Source: an uncultured Collinsella sp. (GTDB lineage Bacteria; Actinomycetota; Coriobacteriia; Coriobacteriales; Coriobacteriaceae). From it: a DNA stretch of 6,900 nucleotides. The stretch is taken from assembly GCA_902479205.1 (NCBI GenBank), contig CABSNX010000107.1, forward strand, positions 1 through 6,900, in the 5' to 3' direction. The notes beneath the pieces were generated by a model that saw only the letters and a program-made list of their open reading frames with translations, ran no database searches and was not told the origin of the DNA. The position numbers and the translations under genes are program-made. Below are positions 4,292 to 6,900 of the stretch, piece by piece; position 1 is the stretch's first letter, and each line of letters starts with the position of its first letter.

Positions 4292-6654
4292 GGATTCTCA
4301 AGCTCTTTAAAAAGCATGTCCTGGCACTGTTCGCAGCTATCGTGCTTATCGTAATCAGCTGCAACGCCGATCTGGCGCTGCCTACCTATATGAGCGACAT
4401 CGTCGACGTGGGTGTGCAGCAAGGCGGCATCGCCTCGCCCGTGCCCGACACCATTCGCGCCGAATCGCTCGACGACCTCGAACTCTTTATGAGCGCCAAG
4501 GACGCCAAGACGGTAGAAGCTGCGTTTGGCAAGGCAGACAAAAACGGGATTCGCACGTACAAGGGAACCGAGGATGAGCGCGCCGACGGCAGCAAGCTCG
4601 CCGATATCATGAGTCTGCCCGAGACCGTCGTCCTTTCGCTCAACCAGGGTATTGACGCCAACTCCATGGGTGACATGATGGGCACGTCCAGTGAGAAAGA
4701 CAACAGCGGCGCCCAGGCCATACCCACGCCCGAGCAGATGGCGGCGATGACGCCCGAGCAACTCGCCGAGATGCAGCAGAAGGCCGCAGCGGCGCAGAAC
4801 ATGCAAAAGCAGATTGATGCCGACGGCGGCAAGATCACCATGAAGAGTCTGCGCCTAGGTGTCAAGGGCGGTCTGGTAGACCAAAGCAAGCTCGTCGAGG
4901 GCGCCAACCAAATGGCGGACAAAATGGGCTCCATGTCGGGCTCCATCGTCACCCAGCGCGCCGTGAGCTATGTACAGGATGAGTACAAGGCGCAAGGCAT
5001 CGACCCCGCCGACGTACAGAACGCCTACCTGAGCCGCATGGCAACCACGATGTTTGGTCTGTGCCTGGTGTCGCTCGTCGCCACCATCCTGACCGGTGCC
5101 GTAGCTTCGCGCACCGCCTGTTCCATCGCACGCGACCTGCGCCGCGAGACCTTCAACAAGGTTATGCACTTCTCGCCGGCCGAGGTGGGCAAGTTTAGCC
5201 AGGCCTCGCTCATCACCCGCTGCACCAACGACATTCAGCAGATCCAGATGGCCGCAACCCTGTTTATCCGCATGTGTCTGATGGCCCCCGTCATGGGCAT
5301 CGTCGCCGTCATGCGCGTCCTGGCCAACCATACCGGCCTGGAGTGGACCATCGCCGTTGCCATCATCGCGGTCTCGGCCGTCGTCGGCGTGCTTATGGGC
5401 CTCACCATGCCCAAGTTCAAAAAGATGCAAAGCTTTGTTGACCGCGTGAACCTTACCGCCCGCGAGCTGCTCGACGGCCTTATGCCCATCCGCTCGTTCA
5501 ACCGCGAGGAGCATGAGCTCGAGCGTTTCGACAAGGCATCACTCGACCTGATGACCACGCAGCTCTACACCAACCGCGCCATGAGCTTTATGATGCCGCT
5601 CATGATGCTCGTCATGAACTGCATCACCGTGCTTATCGTCTGGTTTGGCGCGCAGGGCGTGTCCGACGGCGTGATGCAGGTCGGCAACATGATGGCGTTT
5701 ATCTCCTACACCATGCAGATCGTCATGGCGTTTATGATCCTCACCATGGTTTCGGTCATCCTGCCCCGTGCCGAAGTCGCAGCCGAGCGCGTGGAAGAGG
5801 TCATCACTTGCCCCACGAGCATCAACGACCCTGCCTCGCCCAAACTGCCCGCGGCCAATGCGCCGCGCGGTGAGCTCACCTTCCGCGACGTGAGCTTCCA
5901 GTATCCCGATGCCCGTGCCGATGTCATCAGCGGCGTGAACTTCACCACGCATGCTGGTCAGATGCTCGGCATCATTGGCTCCACGGGCTCGGGCAAATCC
6001 ACGCTCGTACAGTTGATTCCGCGCCTGTACGACGTCACGGGCGGCAGCATTTCGCTCGACGGCATCGACGTGCGCGATATGACCCTTTCCGAGCTGCGCC
6101 GCCGCATTGGTTACATTCCGCAGCAGGGACGTCTGTTCTCGGGCACCGTCGAGAGCAACCTCAAGTTTGCCGGCGACATGGTAAGCGATGATGACATGCG
6201 CCAAGCCGCGCGCATCGCACAGGCCGAGGACTTTATCGCCGAGCGCGAGGGCGGTTACGACTCCCCCATCAGCCAGGGTGGCTCCAATGTTTCGGGCGGT
6301 CAGCGCCAGCGTCTGGCCATCGCCCGCGCCCTAGCCAAGAAGCCCGAGGTCGTGGTGTTCGATGATTCGTTTAGCGCGCTCGACTACAAGACCGACGCGC
6401 GTCTGCGTGAAGAGCTCGCCAAAAACGTCACCGACGCCGCGCTCGTGGTCGTGGCGCAGCGTATCGCGACCATCATGCACGCCGACCAGATCATCGTGCT
6501 CGACGACGGCCACGTGGTAGGCACCGGCACGCACGAGGAGCTGCTGCGCAGCTGCCCGGCGTACCTGGAAATCGCACAGTCGCAGCTTTCCGCCGAGGAG
6601 CTGGGGCTTACCCAAGAAGAAATTGCAGCCGTTATGGAAGGAGGCGAGCGCTAA
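4288..6654 (+). CDS. Heterodimeric ABC exporter, degenerate-site half with a large extracytoplasmic insert
   Basis: A 788-residue half-transporter with fused membrane and ATPase domains, type IV exporter fold; usual halves are about 580. TM1 is about 11-30. Residues about 31-252 form an extra, mostly hydrophilic domain that should lie outside the membrane. TM2-TM6 fall at about 253-273, 323-345, 352-373, 433-453 and 468-490. The ATPase domain (about 528-765) shows Walker A GSTGSGKST (564-572), Q-loop Gln612, signature VSGGQ (668-672), Walker B VVVFD ending at Asp692, D-loop SALD (696-699) and the H-loop region AQRIATI. The catalytic Glu is Asp693 and the H-loop His is Gln724, the hallmark of the non-catalytic site in BmrCD/LmrCD/TM287-288-type heterodimers. 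It should pair with the product of the next gene. Substrate unknown; a drug, lipid or peptide is likely. The start is GTG at 4288, with a strong ribosome site. The MarR neighbour suggests ligand-induced expression. Confidence 0.95.
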   Translation: MRILKLFKKHVLALFAAIVLIVISCNADLALPTYMSDIVDVGVQQGGIASPVPDTIRAESLDDLELFMSAKDAKTVEAAFGKADKNGIRTYKGTEDERADGSKLADIMSLPETVVLSLNQGIDANSMGDMMGTSSEKDNSGAQAIPTPEQMAAMTPEQLAEMQQKAAAAQNMQKQIDADGGKITMKSLRLGVKGGLVDQSKLVEGANQMADKMGSMSGSIVTQRAVSYVQDEYKAQGIDPADVQNAYLSRMATTMFGLCLVSLVATILTGAVASRTACSIARDLRRETFNKVMHFSPAEVGKFSQASLITRCTNDIQQIQMAATLFIRMCLMAPVMGIVAVMRVLANHTGLEWTIAVAIIAVSAVVGVLMGLTMPKFKKMQSFVDRVNLTARELLDGLMPIRSFNREEHELERFDKASLDLMTTQLYTNRAMSFMMPLMMLVMNCITVLIVWFGAQGVSDGVMQVGNMMAFISYTMQIVMAFMILTMVSVILPRAEVAAERVEEVITCPTSINDPASPKLPAANAPRGELTFRDVSFQYPDARADVISGVNFTTHAGQMLGIIGSTGSGKSTLVQLIPRLYDVTGGSISLDGIDVRDMTLSELRRRIGYIPQQGRLFSGTVESNLKFAGDMVSDDDMRQAARIAQAEDFIAEREGGYDSPISQGGSNVSGGQRQRLAIARALAKKPEVVVFDDSFSALDYKTDARLREELAKNVTDAALVVVAQRIATIMHADQIIVLDDGHVVGTGTHEELLRSCPAYLEIAQSQLSAEELGLTQEEIAAVMEGGER
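4726..4773 (+). repeat. Tandem 24-bp repeat in the exporter's extracytoplasmic domain
   Basis: Two adjacent 24-bp units (4726-4749 and 4750-4773) agree at 19 of 24 bases, the first 11 identically. They encode TPEQMAAM and TPEQLAEM (residues 147-162), followed by a helix-prone QQKAAAAQNMQKQ stretch. The Met-rich, charged pattern suggests an amphipathic helix or short coiled coil outside the membrane. It looks like a local in-frame duplication and may vary in copy number between strains. Confidence 0.7.
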
Positions 6655-6656
6655 TG
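6638..6656 (+). promoter_or_regulatory. Ribosome site and TAATG overlap joining the two exporter genes
   Basis: AAGGAGG (6638-6644) lies 9 nt before the ATG at 6654-6656. That ATG shares one base with the TAA stop (6652-6654) of the first exporter gene. This arrangement is typical of translational coupling for subunits made in equal amounts. Confidence 0.8.
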
Positions 6657-6900
6657 GCAGACGAGACCAAGACCCAAATTCCCAAACCCACCCGCCAGCG
6701 TGGTCCCATGGGCCGCATGGGCGGCATGCGTCGCGGCGAAAAGGCCAAGGACTTTAAGGGCACCATGAGGCAGCTGCTCGGCTATATCGGCCAGCACAAG
6801 ATTGCCGTGTTTGCCGCCGTCGCCTTTGCCGTGTGCTCGGTCATCTTTAACATTGTGGGACCCAAGGTGCTCGGCCAGGTTACGACCAAGCTGCTGTCTC
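6654..6900 (+). CDS. Second ABC exporter half (N-terminal 82 residues), expected catalytic partner
   Basis: The frame is open to the window edge. It begins with a polar, basic stretch containing GPMGRMGGMRRG (17-28), then EKAKDFKGTMRQLLGYIGQHK (29-49). A first membrane helix follows (about 50-70), then NIVGPKVLGQVTTKLL (66-81), a block seen at the end of TM1 in this exporter family. The short basic leader followed by KAKDFKGT is common in the second gene of MarR-ABC-ABC operons. As the partner of a degenerate-site half, it should carry the catalytic Walker B Glu and H-loop His, both beyond this window. It lacks a long insert up to the edge, but any insert would begin only after residue 82. 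ATG at 6654 is supported by AAGGAGG 9 nt upstream. Confidence 0.9.
   Translation, partial: MADETKTQIPKPTRQRGPMGRMGGMRRGEKAKDFKGTMRQLLGYIGQHKIAVFAAVAFAVCSVIFNIVGPKVLGQVTTKLLS

Noticed and set aside
4855..5514. Minus-strand open frame of 219 codons inside the ABC exporter gene
   Set aside because: His/Gly/Asp-rich shadow translation opposite conserved transmembrane coding sequence.
1..6900. Mobile element, phage, CRISPR or defence system
   Set aside because: No transposase, integrase, direct-repeat array, nuclease or long terminal repeats; all genes are metabolic or transport with uniform composition.

Overview
The window looks like a high-G+C, fermentative Gram-positive chromosome. Codon third positions favour G/C, there is a pyruvate formate-lyase for anaerobic metabolism, and the exporter pair carries a large extracytoplasmic loop. 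My best guess is a gut actinobacterium of the Coriobacteriia (Collinsella-like); this is an inference from gene content and composition, not a match. I see no tRNA, rRNA, CRISPR array, insertion sequence or phage gene.

Minus-strand half (1-3700). The left edge holds the first 401 codons of pflB (pyruvate formate-lyase), cut off just before its expected Cys-Cys active site. Upstream of it is a 469-bp gene-free leader (1206-1674) with several inverted repeats and, at 1600-1635, a strong GC-rich hairpin that probably ends the next transcription unit. That unit runs from about 3694 down to 1675: an SDR-family oxidoreductase (2802-3551), then a KdgT-type 2-keto-3-deoxygluconate permease (1675-2691). 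A plausible sigma-70-type promoter (3667-3694) has a perfect 12-bp palindrome, TGAAACGTTTCA, in its spacer. This is the classic form of a LacI/GalR-family operator, so the pair is probably a substrate-induced sugar-acid uptake and redox unit. Its regulator is not in the window.

Plus-strand half (3842-6900). Divergent from that operon is a tightly coupled set of three genes. A MarR-family regulator (3842-4291) overlaps by 4 bases (GTGA) an ABC exporter half (4288-6654), which overlaps by 1 base (TAATG) a second ABC exporter half (6654 to beyond the edge). This is the familiar MarR-ABC-ABC layout of heterodimeric multidrug-type exporters. The first half has the degenerate-site residues (Asp for the Walker B Glu, Gln for the H-loop His) and an extra extracytoplasmic domain of about 220 residues between TM1 and TM2.

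Most notable unexplained feature: the marR start region can form a continuous 15-bp RNA hairpin (3802-3816 with 3836-3850). It buries the GTG start in the stem and leaves the Shine-Dalgarno in the loop. The only two non-Watson-Crick positions are G-U pairs on the mRNA strand, which hints at control at the RNA level.
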